A DNA stretch of 64,000 bases from Nostocales cyanobacterium HT-58-2. Its GTDB lineage: Bacteria; Cyanobacteriota; Cyanobacteriia; Cyanobacteriales; Nostocaceae. The position numbers were made by a program, and so were the translations under genes. The notes under the pieces are model-generated. The model had not been told where the DNA came from, made no database searches, and saw nothing but the letters and a program-made list of their open reading frames with translations. Below, piece after piece: positions 63,793 through 64,000 of this stretch. The stretch lies in NCBI GenBank assembly GCA_002163975.1, contig CP019636.1:7195501-7259500 (forward strand), written 5' to 3'. Positions within the stretch are counted from its first letter, which is position 1, and each line of letters starts with the position of its first letter.

Positions 63793-64000
63793 ATGAATAC
63801 AGATGTTGTATCTGGTTCTCAGTCAAATACTGGGATCTGGTGGAAAGTTATACCTTTAGCCTTACTTATATGCGTAAGTTGTAGCCAAGCTGCTTTGGCG
63901 CAACAGAAAGAGAGAATGTTGCGTACTTTGACGGTCAGTGGTCGTGGAATGGAGACAATTCCTACAACCCTATCTCAAGTCAGTTTGGGGGTGGAGGTTC
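63793..64000 (+). CDS. SIMPL-domain (DUF541) secreted protein, N-terminal part
   Basis: An ATG at 63793, preceded by GAGGAG, opens a frame to the window edge. The 69 visible residues comprise a signal peptide (VIPLALLICVSCSQAALAQ) and the start of a SIMPL/DUF541 domain: RTLTVSGRGMETIPTTLSQVSLGVEV. Members are periplasmic or outer-surface proteins of unknown role. The rest lies outside the window. Confidence 0.82.
   Translation, partial: MNTDVVSGSQSNTGIWWKVIPLALLICVSCSQAALAQQKERMLRTLTVSGRGMETIPTTLSQVSLGVEV

Overview
This window comes from the chromosome of a filamentous, probably heterocyst-forming cyanobacterium. Three things point there: photosystem I genes (psaF, psaJ, psaL), frequent HIP1 octamers (GCGATCGC), and a hetZ-patU heterocyst-regulation pair next to a tandem pair of AmiC-type amidases with murI and a polyprenyl synthase. 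From memory this last block matches the order of the Anabaena sp. PCC 7120 region around alr0092-alr0101; I could not check it here. Most of the window is ordinary chromosome with modest gene density, many single-gene transcription units and repeat-rich spacers.

Layout. 1-345: 5' part of a precorrin-8X methylmutase gene. 807-3767: minus-strand run of a Psb32-like TPM protein, a DUF948-like protein, a YtxH protein, a small membrane protein and a DUF2237 protein. 3889-4981: an atypical SDR gene between a decayed tRNA-Phe 3' half and the intact tRNA-Phe gene. 5055-10452: zinc homeostasis (znuB, an SmtB-type repressor on the opposite strand, znuC, znuA, then a divergent porin with predicted Zur sites between). 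10823-17482: cupin, RqcH/NFACT, an SPS-like glycosyltransferase, a conserved hypothetical and an RRM RNA-binding protein. 17483-25060: M48-like membrane protein, RF3, DUF4870, alpha/beta hydrolase and HemB. 25439-30790: XRE regulator, PdhB, SecD-SecF, a small membrane protein and a GNAT. 30741-37044: degenerate histidine kinase, TsaC, PrmC, Tic22, a decayed Tic22 copy, tRNA-Pro and a second GNAT. 37471-44114: ACT-like protein, hydrolase, TsaD, psaF, psaJ, psaL, Gmk and RemA. 44811-45818: an intact IS982-family element with perfect ends and a 7-bp target duplication. 45882-64000: transglutaminase-fold membrane protein, patU, hetZ, polyprenyl synthase, small ORF, murI, two AmiC amidases, NhaS3/Kef-type antiporter, EVE protein and the start of a SIMPL-domain protein.

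How the genes connect. The zinc block couples import (ZnuABC), a metal-sensing repressor and an outer-membrane porin. TsaC and TsaD are two steps of t6A tRNA modification. PrmC and RF3 both serve translation termination, and RqcH serves ribosome rescue. HetZ/PatU govern heterocyst commitment and pattern, while AmiC enzymes are known in this group for perforating septal peptidoglycan for cell-cell communication.

No clearly new multi-gene system stands out. The most notable observations are: four proteins whose enzyme folds have lost key residues (the M48-like protein, the transglutaminase-fold protein, the SDR and the histidine kinase); a repressor gene on the opposite strand inside znuABC; the tRNA-Phe remnant bounding a one-gene segment; a frameshifted fragment copy of tic22; and the duplication of amiC together with its upstream region.
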